Notes under the pieces: generated by a model
Database searches by the model: none
What the model was told of the DNA's origin: nothing
Seen by the model: only the letters and a program-made list of their open reading frames with translations
NCBI RefSeq assembly: GCF_018987265.1
Contig: NZ_CP076853.1
Span: forward strand, 2,790,001 to 2,854,000
Source: Rhizobium sp. WYJ-E13
Lineage (GTDB): Bacteria > Pseudomonadota > Alphaproteobacteria > Rhizobiales > Rhizobiaceae
DNA length: 64,000 bases
Direction: 5' to 3'
Translations under genes and position numbers: made by a program
Shown: piece by piece, positions 56,348 to 63,916 of the stretch
Layout: every line of letters starts with the position of its first letter
How positions within the stretch are numbered: the first letter of the stretch is position 1

Positions 56348-56482
56348 CATTTCGGCAACAGCGCCCGGCCAATCTCACCTTAAAAGCCAAGCCACAGAAA
56401 TTCCGTAAACTTCGCGATTGAAGCAGAGCCAAAGCTAGGCTAAGAACCACGACATCGGACGACGAGTCACATCGTCAGGCAT

Positions 56483-56559
56483 GCACCCGTAGCTCAGCTG
56501 GATAGAGTGTTGGATTCCGATTCCAAAGGTCACAGGTTCGAATCCTGTCGGGTGCGCCA
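56483..56559 (+). tRNA. tRNA-Arg, anticodon CCG
   Basis: A 77-nt cloverleaf: acceptor GCACCCG pairs with CGGGTGC, the D-arm is GCTCAGCTGGATAGAGT, the anticodon stem TTGGA/TCCAA encloses TTCCGAT with anticodon CCG, and the T-arm is CAGGTTCGAATCCTG. CCA is encoded at 56557-56559. It reads CGG codons as arginine. Confidence 0.95.
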
Positions 56560-57023
56560 TTTTTAGATGTCCGACCCGGACACATAGGTTACGGTTTCCT
56601 GAGACATAGGTAACACCTTTGCGCCGGGTCCGTCACTGTCAGTGCCCAGCTTGTTGACGCCGAGATTGCCGCGTGAGTGTGCAGGCTGCCTGCCACCACG
56701 CTTTGAATCGTACCATGCTGCCCTGATTGCGAATTCGGCTTTGCCATCCAGCGGTACATCGGGTTGCGTCGCGCTCATTTTGCCTCATCGAACCCTGCAG
56801 ACGCCTCGCTCGATCGCTCTCCGGACCGCCGAACTCCTTGCGCAAGCGGCAGTGAGCGGACTGCGTAACACCGCAACGATCGGCGGTCTGCGGATCCAAT
56901 AGGGCCTTGGTCGCTGAGATGTCCTGAGCCGGAGGGCTCCACCTCCCATGTTTACATGCGACAAATTTAGGGATATTTTATATCCATAATATCTGCTGAT
57001 TTTATCCACGCCGGAACGCATCA
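56560..57023. other. Gene-poor stretch after the tRNA with IS-like remnant
   Basis: Directly after the tRNA there is a pair of near-direct repeats, GACACATAGGTTAC (56579-56592) and GACATAGGTAAC (about 56604-56615). They resemble the upstream or end sequences of some insertion elements as I remember them. The rest to 57023 holds only short frames without ribosome sites, apart from the operator-like palindrome at 56971-56985. Confidence 0.4.
56971..56985. promoter_or_regulatory. Palindrome before the Rrf2 gene
   Basis: GGATAT-TTT-ATATCC, a perfect 6+3+6 palindrome 38 bp before the Rrf2 start. A near copy (13 of 15 bases) is at 61491-61505. It is a good candidate for the binding site of the Rrf2 regulator on its own promoter. 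Confidence 0.65.
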
Positions 57024-57512
57024 ATGATTTTAAAGAGCCAAGTCGAGTGGGTGCTTCATTGCTGCGCCATTCTCGCTGGCCTGCCCGATGGGCGCTATCT
57101 GTCGACCAAGGCGCTGGCAGAATTGCACGGGCTTCCGAAGGAATACCTATCCAAGGCACTGCAGAGCCTGTCTCAGGCAGGGCTCGTTCATTCGACCCTC
57201 GGCCCATCCGGTGGCTATCGCCTCGCAAGACCGCCGGCGGAATTGACCTTTCTCGATATCGCGGAGGCGGTGGAAGGCAAAGCGCGGACCTTTGTCTGCG
57301 CCAACATCCGCGCCAACAACCCCTGCCGCCCGAAGGGCTATTGCGACAGCAGCCCCTGCGCCGTGGCTCGCATCATGTGGGAAGCCGACGAAGCCTGGCG
57401 CCAGAAACTGCGCGGCGTCACGCTGGCGGATCTTGGAGAAATACTGTCGCAAGAAACGCCTCCAGCCATCTGGAAGGATACCTTCGAGTGGGTTCTAAAG
57501 CGCGCTGGATGA
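57024..57512 (+). CDS. Rrf2-family transcriptional regulator
   Basis: A 162-aa Rrf2 winged-helix protein: KSQVEWVLHCCAILAGLPDG at the start, recognition region HGLPKEYLSKALQSLSQAGL and the wing GPSGGYRLARP. Cysteines C92, C101, C107 and C112 (VCANIRANNPCRPKGYCDSS) could hold an Fe-S cluster or act as redox thiols, as in IscR, NsrR or other Rrf2 sensors; the spacing differs from the standard IscR triplet. The next gene (MscS) is convergent and overlaps its end by 18 bp. Confidence 0.88.
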   Translation: MILKSQVEWVLHCCAILAGLPDGRYLSTKALAELHGLPKEYLSKALQSLSQAGLVHSTLGPSGGYRLARPPAELTFLDIAEAVEGKARTFVCANIRANNPCRPKGYCDSSPCAVARIMWEADEAWRQKLRGVTLADLGEILSQETPPAIWKDTFEWVLKRAG

Positions 57513-58523
57513 GCGCGCTCCAGTACTCGGAGCGAAAGACCCGCCGCGGGTTGTTGCCGGCACATGCACGAGGCTTTCGGCAGGCACAGCCAGCGAAAGA
57601 CCGCTTGCCCCGCATTGATCATGGATGAGATCGATGATCTCGTTCCTGGCTGACATTCCTATGGCGAGACTGGGGACGCGGAACTGCAACTCCAGTTCGA
57701 TCGCAATCGCGTCGATGGTCTTCAGGGCGACGGCCGGTGGCGGATCCTTGACAATACGGCTACTAGCCTGAAGCACGGACCGCATGGCTTCCTCGACAAA
57801 GCTTGGCCTTTGCCCAGCGGCAAAGCGCACGGTTAACACGATCTGATGCGTCTCGTCGGGGCGGCTGAGGCTGGTCAGGCCTTGCCTCGCCAGCATACTG
57901 TTTGGCAGCACGACAATGTTGTTGGCGCCGGTCAGCAGGTTGGTGGAGCGCCAGTTAGTCTCGGTGACACGACCCGCGGTGCCGTCGTTCAATTGGACCC
58001 AATCGCCAATGGCATAGGCCTTGCCGAGCGTCAGTGCGATGCCGGAAAAGACGTCGCCGAGCGTGTTCTGTAAAGCCAGACCCAGGATGACGGCAACGAT
58101 GCCGGAGGTCGTCACCAATGTAGCGATCGGCATACCGAAAACGAAGCCCGTGACCGACAGCGCCATGCCGACATAGACGACGGCTACAGCCATATCCATG
58201 ATGAGGTGGGCTTCCCGCGGCTTACGATTGAGTCGGACATAGAGATGGAGGAAGCCGATGATCGTCCAAGCGAGATGGGTCCACCAGAGAATTCTGGCCG
58301 ATTTGGAGAGCAGCGCGACAAAACCCTCCGTGTAGACGTCGTCGGGCTGATGCGGAGCGATGCCCCCCATGTAGAGCACGAGGCTCATGCCGGTGAAGAA
58401 CAGGATCTGGGCGATCAGGCGTCCTGTCGGACGGTTCCTGCCCTGTGAGTGCCATACGACGATACCGGCAATCCCCAGGATGTTGATCAGAAGGAACGGC
58501 AAGAAGTGGTCATCGCCAAACAT
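57495..58523 (-). CDS. MscS-family mechanosensitive channel
   Basis: A 342-aa membrane protein with about five hydrophobic segments, then the MscS pore/beta-domain region: IVAVILGLALQNTLGDVFSG and IALTLGKAYAIGDWVQL, with GTAGRVTETNWRSTNLLTG and VVLPNSMLARQGLTSLSRP. It likely opens under membrane tension to release solutes. It has extra N-terminal helices compared with E. coli MscS. The start has only a weak ribosome site. The C-terminus overlaps the Rrf2 gene tail. Confidence 0.85.
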   Translation of the reverse strand: MFGDDHFLPFLLINILGIAGIVVWHSQGRNRPTGRLIAQILFFTGMSLVLYMGGIAPHQPDDVYTEGFVALLSKSARILWWTHLAWTIIGFLHLYVRLNRKPREAHLIMDMAVAVVYVGMALSVTGFVFGMPIATLVTTSGIVAVILGLALQNTLGDVFSGIALTLGKAYAIGDWVQLNDGTAGRVTETNWRSTNLLTGANNIVVLPNSMLARQGLTSLSRPDETHQIVLTVRFAAGQRPSFVEEAMRSVLQASSRIVKDPPPAVALKTIDAIAIELELQFRVPSLAIGMSARNEIIDLIHDQCGASGLSLAVPAESLVHVPATTRGGSFAPSTGARSSSAL

Positions 58524-58598
58524 GGTTAGGAATCACCGATAACGGTTGATCGCATCGAAGAACGGCCGTGCACCGGATCGGGCGCCCGGCCTGTTCAT

Positions 58599-59015
58599 CT
58601 ATTTTTTGATCGGAAACGTCAGTTCCTGCTGGGCAGTATCGACCACGAAGACCGCGAGCAGCTTCGCGGGCTCGGTCTTACTTGCATTCTCACTGACGCC
58701 GTGGCGATCGCCCGGCAGTTCCGAAAAGCTCTCGCCGGCCTTGTAGACCTTCACAGGGCCATCGTTGACCTGACTGCGTATCGCTCCTTCGAGGACTGTC
58801 GCGTAGATGAAGGCGGACGATGGGTGTGTGTGGCCCTCGGAGAAGCCGCCCGGACCATATTCGACCAAAACACCTTTCATGCTTTTGCCGGGAACGTTCG
58901 GCAACTCGTGCTCGTAGACAAGAGTGACCTTGGCATCTTTTTCGCCGGCATCATTGGCAGCGGCCGTCGCGGACAAGAGAGCAGTCATGGCAAGGGCGAG
59001 AATTGGCTTGATCAT
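58599..59015 (-). CDS. Exported cupin-domain protein
   Basis: A 138-aa protein with a signal peptide (MIKPILALAMTALLSATAAA, residues 1-20) and one cupin domain. The metal motif is in FSEGHTHPSSAFIYATVLEG and the second in SFSELPGDRHGVSENASKTE. AAGGA precedes the ATG. It is the last gene of the minus-strand run starting at the AhpD-like gene, 63 bp after the NmrA-like gene. Periplasmic function unknown. Confidence 0.8.
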   Translation of the reverse strand: MIKPILALAMTALLSATAAANDAGEKDAKVTLVYEHELPNVPGKSMKGVLVEYGPGGFSEGHTHPSSAFIYATVLEGAIRSQVNDGPVKVYKAGESFSELPGDRHGVSENASKTEPAKLLAVFVVDTAQQELTFPIKK

Positions 59016-59078
59016 CTCGAAATTCCTTTTCTTGAGAGTGGGACGGCGCGGAGCATGTGGCGGCGCACCGATATCCGA

Positions 59079-59831
59079 TCATCTGCGGGCAGAGGTTGCG
59101 AACCATTGCTCGAAGGTGATGTGGCCGAGGCGCGGATTGTTGTCGGAAACGAGTGAGCCATCCTCCAGCCGGGCGCCGAAATATCGCGCCTCCGTATCCG
59201 CCTCGACTTCGCGCCCATCACCCATAGCCTTCAGATAACGGGCAACGAGTTCGTTGAGCCTGACACGTTCCGGACCGGAGATCTCGATGACGCCGTTGAT
59301 CGGCGCCGCAGTCGCAGCGGCGGCCACGTTGTCGGCGACATCGTCAGAGGCGATCGGCTGCACATAGGCCGGCGATAGACGCACGGTGTTTCCGATCGTG
59401 CCGGACTGGGCGATACCGCCGAGGAATTCCATGAACTGCGTCGAGTGGACGATTGTATAGGGAATACCGGCCCCCCGAATGATCTTTTCCTGGGCGACCT
59501 TGGCACGCATGTAGCCGCTCTCGGGCAGCCGATCGACGCCGATGATGGAAAGGGCGATATGATGTTTCACGTTGGCGGCCTTTTCCGCCGCCATCAGATT
59601 ACGACCCGATATCTCGAAAAAATCGAGCACGGCTTTGTCCTCGAAGGAGGGTGAGTTTGCGAGGTCGATGACGACGGAGGCACCAGCAAGCGTCTCGGCG
59701 AGACCCTCGCCGGTGATCGTGTTGACGCCGGTGTTCGGGGCGGCGGCAATGACTTCATGGCCTTGCCTGCGAAGGCGCTCGGCCGTCTTTGAACCGATAA
59801 GGCCGGTTCCACCGATGATGACAATTTTCAT
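59079..59831 (-). CDS. NmrA-like NAD(P)-binding protein
   Basis: A 250-aa atypical short-chain reductase. The dinucleotide loop is KIVIIGGTGLIGSKTAERLR at the start, with NVKHHIALSIIGVDRLPESG and VAQEKIIRGAGIPYTIVHST, all typical of NmrA/YwnB-like proteins that sense NAD(P) or reduce small substrates. GGAGAAATTC precedes the ATG at 59831; an in-frame start 12 bp earlier is possible. Such genes are often neighbours of Rrf2 regulators, as here. Confidence 0.82.
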   Translation of the reverse strand: MKIVIIGGTGLIGSKTAERLRRQGHEVIAAAPNTGVNTITGEGLAETLAGASVVIDLANSPSFEDKAVLDFFEISGRNLMAAEKAANVKHHIALSIIGVDRLPESGYMRAKVAQEKIIRGAGIPYTIVHSTQFMEFLGGIAQSGTIGNTVRLSPAYVQPIASDDVADNVAAAATAAPINGVIEISGPERVRLNELVARYLKAMGDGREVEADTEARYFGARLEDGSLVSDNNPRLGHITFEQWFATSARR

Positions 59832-59992
59832 GAATTTCTCCATTTGCGGCTGCTTCGCGCACCGCGTTGTTCATTCGTTGCTGAATGGTTGGTCGAGTGT
59901 CTGGCCGGCCCTACTGGCGCCGGGGATCCAATCGGCTGAGCCTGCGCGTGGCCCCGAAGGCTGTGACCGGCTCGCCTCTGGCAATCAGGCGG

Positions 59993-60910
59993 TTAGTAGT
60001 CCCAGAAGACCGGCACCCAACGGAAGTGGTCGCCGTCGGCTGCCACGTGGCCAACCGAGGGGAACGGCATATGAGTGGCCACCAGAAGTTCGCCGGTCTC
60101 CGCCAGCTCCCGCAAAAGACGAACGCGGACGAGGGCAGCCTCTTCCGGGTCGTGCTCGAAGCCGTTGAACCAGTCGGGGTGATCGAAGCCGACCGCGAAC
60201 ACCGCATCGCCGGCGAACATCAACCGGTCTTTGCCTGATGCCACGCGGACCACGCTGTGCCCGGGGGTGTGACCGCCGGTTCGGGAGACGACCACCCCCG
60301 GCGCCACCTCGTACTGTTCATCGAACAATTGCAGCTGACTCTCGTATACTTTTCTGAACTGCTTGGCGGCCGCTCGAAGCGCGTCCGGGAAGCCGGGCGG
60401 CATGGACACGTGAGAGAAATCGGGCGCCTCCCAGAATTTGACCTCGGCCGCCGCCACATGGATCCGCAGGTCTGGACGCAACCGCTCCTTCACTCCGTCG
60501 ACGAGCAGCCCGCCAACGTGGTCCATATGCATGTGGGTGAGGACCACGTCAGTTACGGATCCAAGATCGATGCCGGCCGCCTCCAGTCGCTTGATCAATT
60601 GCCCGGCCCGCGGCAAGTTCAACTCCGGGTCCAATCCCAGGCCGGCGTCGATGAGAATGGTCTGCTCGCCGCTGCGCACCACGACCACGTTCAACGCCCA
60701 GTCGAAAGCGTCCGGCGGCAGGAACATGCCGTTCAGCCACGCCGCGCGCTCAGTCGGGTCGGCATTGTGCCCCAACATCTTGGTTGGGAGCGGTAGCACG
60801 CCATCGCTGATCACCAGCACATCGATCTCGCCCACCCGCACCGCATAGCGCGAGGGAACCAACTCTTCGGAGCGTGACCCGCCGGGGGCCAGGGTGTTGT
60901 TTAGGTTCAT
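59993..60910 (-). CDS. Metallo-beta-lactamase-fold hydrolase
   Basis: A 305-aa MBL-fold enzyme. The zinc motif is H126-M-H128-M-D130-H131 in LTHMHMDHVGG, followed by SRTGGHTPGHSVVR, MFAGDAVFAVGFDH and a late His in VATHMPFPSVGHV. Members hydrolyse lactones, esters or similar bonds. GGAGACAGAT precedes the ATG at 60910. It lies between the AhpD-like and NmrA-like genes in the same orientation. Confidence 0.85.
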   Translation of the reverse strand: MNLNNTLAPGGSRSEELVPSRYAVRVGEIDVLVISDGVLPLPTKMLGHNADPTERAAWLNGMFLPPDAFDWALNVVVVRSGEQTILIDAGLGLDPELNLPRAGQLIKRLEAAGIDLGSVTDVVLTHMHMDHVGGLLVDGVKERLRPDLRIHVAAAEVKFWEAPDFSHVSMPPGFPDALRAAAKQFRKVYESQLQLFDEQYEVAPGVVVSRTGGHTPGHSVVRVASGKDRLMFAGDAVFAVGFDHPDWFNGFEHDPEEAALVRVRLLRELAETGELLVATHMPFPSVGHVAADGDHFRWVPVFWDY

Positions 60911-60993
60911 ATCTGTCTCCTGTTTCAAAAGATGCATTCATTCGCGTCCGCCTTTGCGGCGTGCGTCGTCCGATGGTCCATCAGGGGGAAGAG

Positions 60994-61473
60994 CTAGTTA
61001 AGACCGGCCTTGTCGAGGCCGTAGAGCTTGTCGGCCGAGCCAGGCACGGTCTTGAAGGCGATGCTGGCGCGGTTCCAGGCGTTGATGACCATGATCGAAA
61101 AGGTCAGGTCTGAAATTTCCTTCTCGGAAAACTGGCCGCGCACACGCTCGTAGAGCTCATCCGGAATGCCGCCTTCCGGCAGCTTCGTCACAGCTTCGGT
61201 CCAGGCGAGGGCCGCGCGTTCACGTGGGATGAAAAGGTTCGATTCACGCCAGATGGCAACGTGATAGAGCCTGAGTTCGGTCTCGCCATGGATCTTGGCT
61301 TCCTTGACATGCATGTCCAGGCAGAAGGCGCAGCCGTTCATCTGCGATGCGCGGATTTGCACGAGATCTTCGATCTTCTGCTCAATGGCGCTGTCCTTCA
61401 GGGCCATGCTGAGGTCCGAAAGCTTCTTCAGGAGCTCCGGCGATTTCTGGGCGTAGTTCAGACGCAGGGTCAT
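60994..61473 (-). CDS. Carboxymuconolactone decarboxylase / AhpD-like protein
   Basis: A 159-aa helical protein of the AhpD-like family. The redox motif is C48-AF-C51 with H55 in MNGCAFCLDMHVKEAK, the alkylhydroperoxidase CxxC layout, preceded by LVQIRASQ. It probably reduces peroxides or thiols. GGAGAGAGACC precedes the ATG at 61473. Its promoter region carries a copy of the palindrome found before the Rrf2 gene, and it is divergent from the LysR gene. Confidence 0.88.
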   Translation of the reverse strand: MTLRLNYAQKSPELLKKLSDLSMALKDSAIEQKIEDLVQIRASQMNGCAFCLDMHVKEAKIHGETELRLYHVAIWRESNLFIPRERAALAWTEAVTKLPEGGIPDELYERVRGQFSEKEISDLTFSIMVINAWNRASIAFKTVPGSADKLYGLDKAGLN

Positions 61474-61486
61474 GGTCTCTCTCCAA

Positions 61487-61513
61487 TTAAGGATATTTGA
61501 CATCCTTAAGGAT
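61487..61513. promoter_or_regulatory. Complex operator between AhpD-like and LysR genes
   Basis: TTAAGGAT (61487-61494), ATCCTTAA (61502-61509) and TTAAGGAT (61506-61513) form overlapping inverted repeats, including the 12-bp palindrome ATCCTTAAGGAT. Within it GGATATTTGACATCC (61491-61505) matches 13 of 15 bases of the palindrome before the Rrf2 gene. It lies 14 bp before the AhpD-like start. Confidence 0.65.
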
Positions 61514-61587
61514 AAATAATATCTGTAATGCATCGGGCGTAAAGACCTTTCGACCCAAGTGTTATGTCGAGAACGAAGGGGACGGTT

Positions 61588-62529
61588 ATGGACATCGTTT
61601 GCGCGTTACGAACATTCCTGCGGGTTGCCGAGGCGGGCTCGTTTTCAGCGGCCGCAATCGATCTCAAGCTGACGCAGCCCGCGGTTTCCCGGCAGGTTTC
61701 GGCGCTGGAGGCCCAGCTCGACACACGTCTTCTGCATCGCTCGACCACGGCATTGGCACTCACGTCCGAAGGCGAACGGATGATCCCGATGGCGCTCAGG
61801 GTTATCGAAGCGGTTGAAGCACTCGGCGAGTCTGCCGGTCCGGAGGGAACCGCATCTGGCAGGGTACGCCTCTCCCTGCCGGCACCGTTGGGGCTTTACA
61901 TGAGCGACCGGTTCGCAACTCTTCTCGACCGCCACCCGGAACTTTTCGTTGAACTGTTGTTTCGCGAAGAGCCATCCGATCTGATTGGAGAAGGCATCGA
62001 CCTCGAAGTGCGCCTCGGCGCTGTTGCCGATTCCAGCCTGATATGCCGCAGGATCGGCTGGACGACGGCCTTTCTCGTCGCATCTCCAAGCTATCTGGAA
62101 AAACGAAGTATGCCGAGAATCCTCGAGGATCTGAGCCGCCATGACTGTATCTGCTATAGCCGCGGCGGCAGCGGTCGTTCCTGGCAGTTTTCCAACGGGG
62201 CCGATGAAGTCGCGGTGCGGATCGCGCCGCGTCTCGTCTTGGATAATGCCGTTGCCGTGCACCGCGCCGTGCTTGCCGGAGCCGGCATCGCGATCCTCAC
62301 CCACATTCTGGCGGCACCCGATATCGGCGCCGGGCGATTGATCAATCTGGTGCCCGACTTCCTGCCGGCACGCCTGCCGATCAACCTGGTCTACTCCTCG
62401 CGGCGCAACATGCCGCTTCGTGTAAGAACCATCATCGAATATCTCGTTGCGGCGATGCGGGAAGATCCGTTTATGGCTTCATCATCCGCTTCGGGACCAG
62501 ATGAATCCTGCCTTGCGGGGAAAGCATAA
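61588..62529 (+). CDS. LysR-family transcriptional regulator
   Basis: A 313-aa LysR regulator: helix-turn-helix in ALRTFLRVAEAGSFSAAAID and LTQPAVSRQVSALEAQL, then an effector domain of the CrgA/PA2758 type (GRVRLSLPAPLGLYMSDRF). AAGGGGACGG precedes the ATG at 61588, which is favoured over an in-frame start 24 bp upstream. It is divergent from the AhpD-like gene and may regulate it together with the Rrf2 protein. Confidence 0.87.
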   Translation: MDIVCALRTFLRVAEAGSFSAAAIDLKLTQPAVSRQVSALEAQLDTRLLHRSTTALALTSEGERMIPMALRVIEAVEALGESAGPEGTASGRVRLSLPAPLGLYMSDRFATLLDRHPELFVELLFREEPSDLIGEGIDLEVRLGAVADSSLICRRIGWTTAFLVASPSYLEKRSMPRILEDLSRHDCICYSRGGSGRSWQFSNGADEVAVRIAPRLVLDNAVAVHRAVLAGAGIAILTHILAAPDIGAGRLINLVPDFLPARLPINLVYSSRRNMPLRVRTIIEYLVAAMREDPFMASSSASGPDESCLAGKA

Positions 62530-62775
62530 GACGCTGACGATCCGGCGGATCAACGGTGCATCAGGCTGCGCTGTGATGTTACGTTATTCTGATACCCAGT
62601 TCAGTCATCTGTACAATAAGGAGGGCCCCGGAGAGCTATGGAGGAGATACCTAAATGCAAAGCCCCCCTTCGCTGCAGCCAAGGCTGGGATTGCTGAACT
62701 GTCCTTCTCCTGACCAGCCCAGGCCTGACGAGCCATGCAGAACCTGTCGCGCCCAAGGTCAGCTCCAGACGGGTC

Positions 62776-62813
62776 ACCGCCCGTTGCCGGCCTTACTTTC
62801 GTGAGAATGCCGC
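62776..62813 (+). repeat. 38-bp repeat, copy 1
   Basis: Core TTGCCGGCCTTACTTTC. It matches 63778-63815 at 32 of 38 positions without gaps. Confidence 0.6.
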
Positions 62814-62838
62814 TCAGGCCACTTTACTATGCCGGAGC

Positions 62839-63021
62839 TCAATACCGGCAGGACAACGCGTTGGTCGGCCTGAAGCCTTGGCTGCACGCCGGGTTCCTCG
62901 AATGCCCGGGCTGATACTGGAAATCGGCGCTATTCGAGCTTCGGTGCGTTGTGCACGATGAAGCCAGGATTTCCAATCCGATAACCAGGCCAGCGATCAT
63001 AAGTGTCCGAACTCCGCTCAT
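62839..63021 (-). CDS. Possible small lipoprotein-like peptide
   Basis: A 60-aa frame from the ATG at 63021 (begins MSGVRTLMIAGLVIGLEILA) with a hydrophobic stretch ending ASSCTTH, which resembles a loose lipobox. AGGGTGA is upstream. The rest has no recognisable domain. It may be chance in a non-coding stretch. Confidence 0.3.
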   Translation of the reverse strand: MSGVRTLMIAGLVIGLEILASSCTTHRSSNSADFQYQPGHSRNPACSQGFRPTNALSCRY

Positions 63022-63261
63022 CACGGTCACCCTGCAGCAATGGCTCGAAACATAGAATTCATGGCGTACTCTGCAGTGTCAACGGAGAGCGAGGAGCCGG
63101 ACGATCACAAACCGAACGGAAGACGACTGGCGCGGAGCGATTGATGCAGGCGGACCGCACAGCCGACTTTAGTGGGGGTTAGGGCTCAATCAGTCCCCCA
63201 CCTCCCCTGGCACACCCCTTGCATCGTTAACATCAAGCCATCCCATCTGGAGTATTGTGTC

Positions 63262-63525
63262 ATGGAATGGGACACCCCAATCGAATTCGATCCTGTGATC
63301 CTGATGTTTCACGATCCGGATAGGCTCCTGTCCGTCCGCACGGCGATTGGAGCGGCCAATGCGCTCATGAAGGATTTCCCCTCAGATGACGGGGAGGAAT
63401 TTCTTGCGGCGATCAAGGTCTGTCTTGATGTCGTGCAGGGCACCGCTGAACCCTGGGAATTGAGAGCGGCGATCATTCGCGCTGCTGCCGAGGCCGGGAT
63501 TACTGCCATCGCCGTGCTTCACTGA
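63262..63525 (+). CDS. DUF982 protein
   Basis: An 87-aa protein of the DUF982 family, common in many copies in rhizobia. It has the typical pattern: FDPVILMFHDPDRLLSVRTA, a central AANALMKDFP, then FLAAIKVCLDVVQG and a C-terminal AAIIRAAAEAGI. Function of the family is unknown. The ATG at 63262 follows GGAG by nine bases; an in-frame start further upstream is not supported. Confidence 0.78.
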   Translation: MEWDTPIEFDPVILMFHDPDRLLSVRTAIGAANALMKDFPSDDGEEFLAAIKVCLDVVQGTAEPWELRAAIIRAAAEAGITAIAVLH

Positions 63526-63916
63526 GCAGTCTGTTCCTGGCCGAACAGGCAGGCTCGGCCAGTGCGAGGAGCCGGCCTTTGCTGCCCTCTGCGCCTGAGA
63601 TCGTCGGAAAGTTGTATGCTATCACCATTTCTACGCAAACTGGCGTCACGTTCTTTTCACGCGACAGTCATAGCTCGTCGTGATTTTTTCTATCGCCTGA
63701 TGCGTGTCGGTGGACCCGAGCAGGGGGGCTCGCCTTTGTATAGAGTAGCCGCGAGCCCCGAACCAACCGAGCGCTAAACCGCCCCTTGCCGGCCTTGCTT
63801 TCAAGGGAATGCGGCGATCTCCACTTGTGTAATCACCGTATTTGCCGGCGTAATGCGGTTCATGCAATCAATTCAGCATCTTAGCGGAAAATTACCGAAC
63901 TACGAGATTACGGCGC
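63526..63916. other. Intergenic 391 bp
   Basis: Contains short hairpins, the clearest being GGGGCTCG / CGAGCCCC (63725-63759, 19-nt loop), and the second copy of the 38-bp repeat. No gene could be supported. Confidence 0.4.
63778..63815 (+). repeat. 38-bp repeat, copy 2
   Basis: Partner of 62776-62813, same orientation, with core TTGCCGGCCTTGCTTTC. Confidence 0.6.

Larger units (their letters stand above)
62530..63261. other. Largely non-coding 732 bp
   Basis: No convincing long gene. A 49-codon frame at 62655-62804 has a GGAGGAGA site before its ATG but an unremarkable Pro/Arg-rich sequence. A minus-strand frame ending at 62839 is listed separately. One copy of a 38-bp repeat is at 62776-62813. 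Confidence 0.4.

Noticed and set aside
56563..56778. 71-aa frame after the tRNA on the minus strand
   Set aside because: No recognisable domain and no good ribosome site; kept only as part of the IS-like remnant description.
62655..62804. 49-codon frame preceded by GGAGGAGA
   Set aside because: The ribosome site is good, but the Pro/Arg-rich product has no recognisable feature and its end falls in the repeat copy; not enough to call a gene.
63562..63777. 71-aa plus-strand frame near the right end
   Set aside because: Arg/Ser-rich sequence without motifs, crossing a strong hairpin; looks non-coding.
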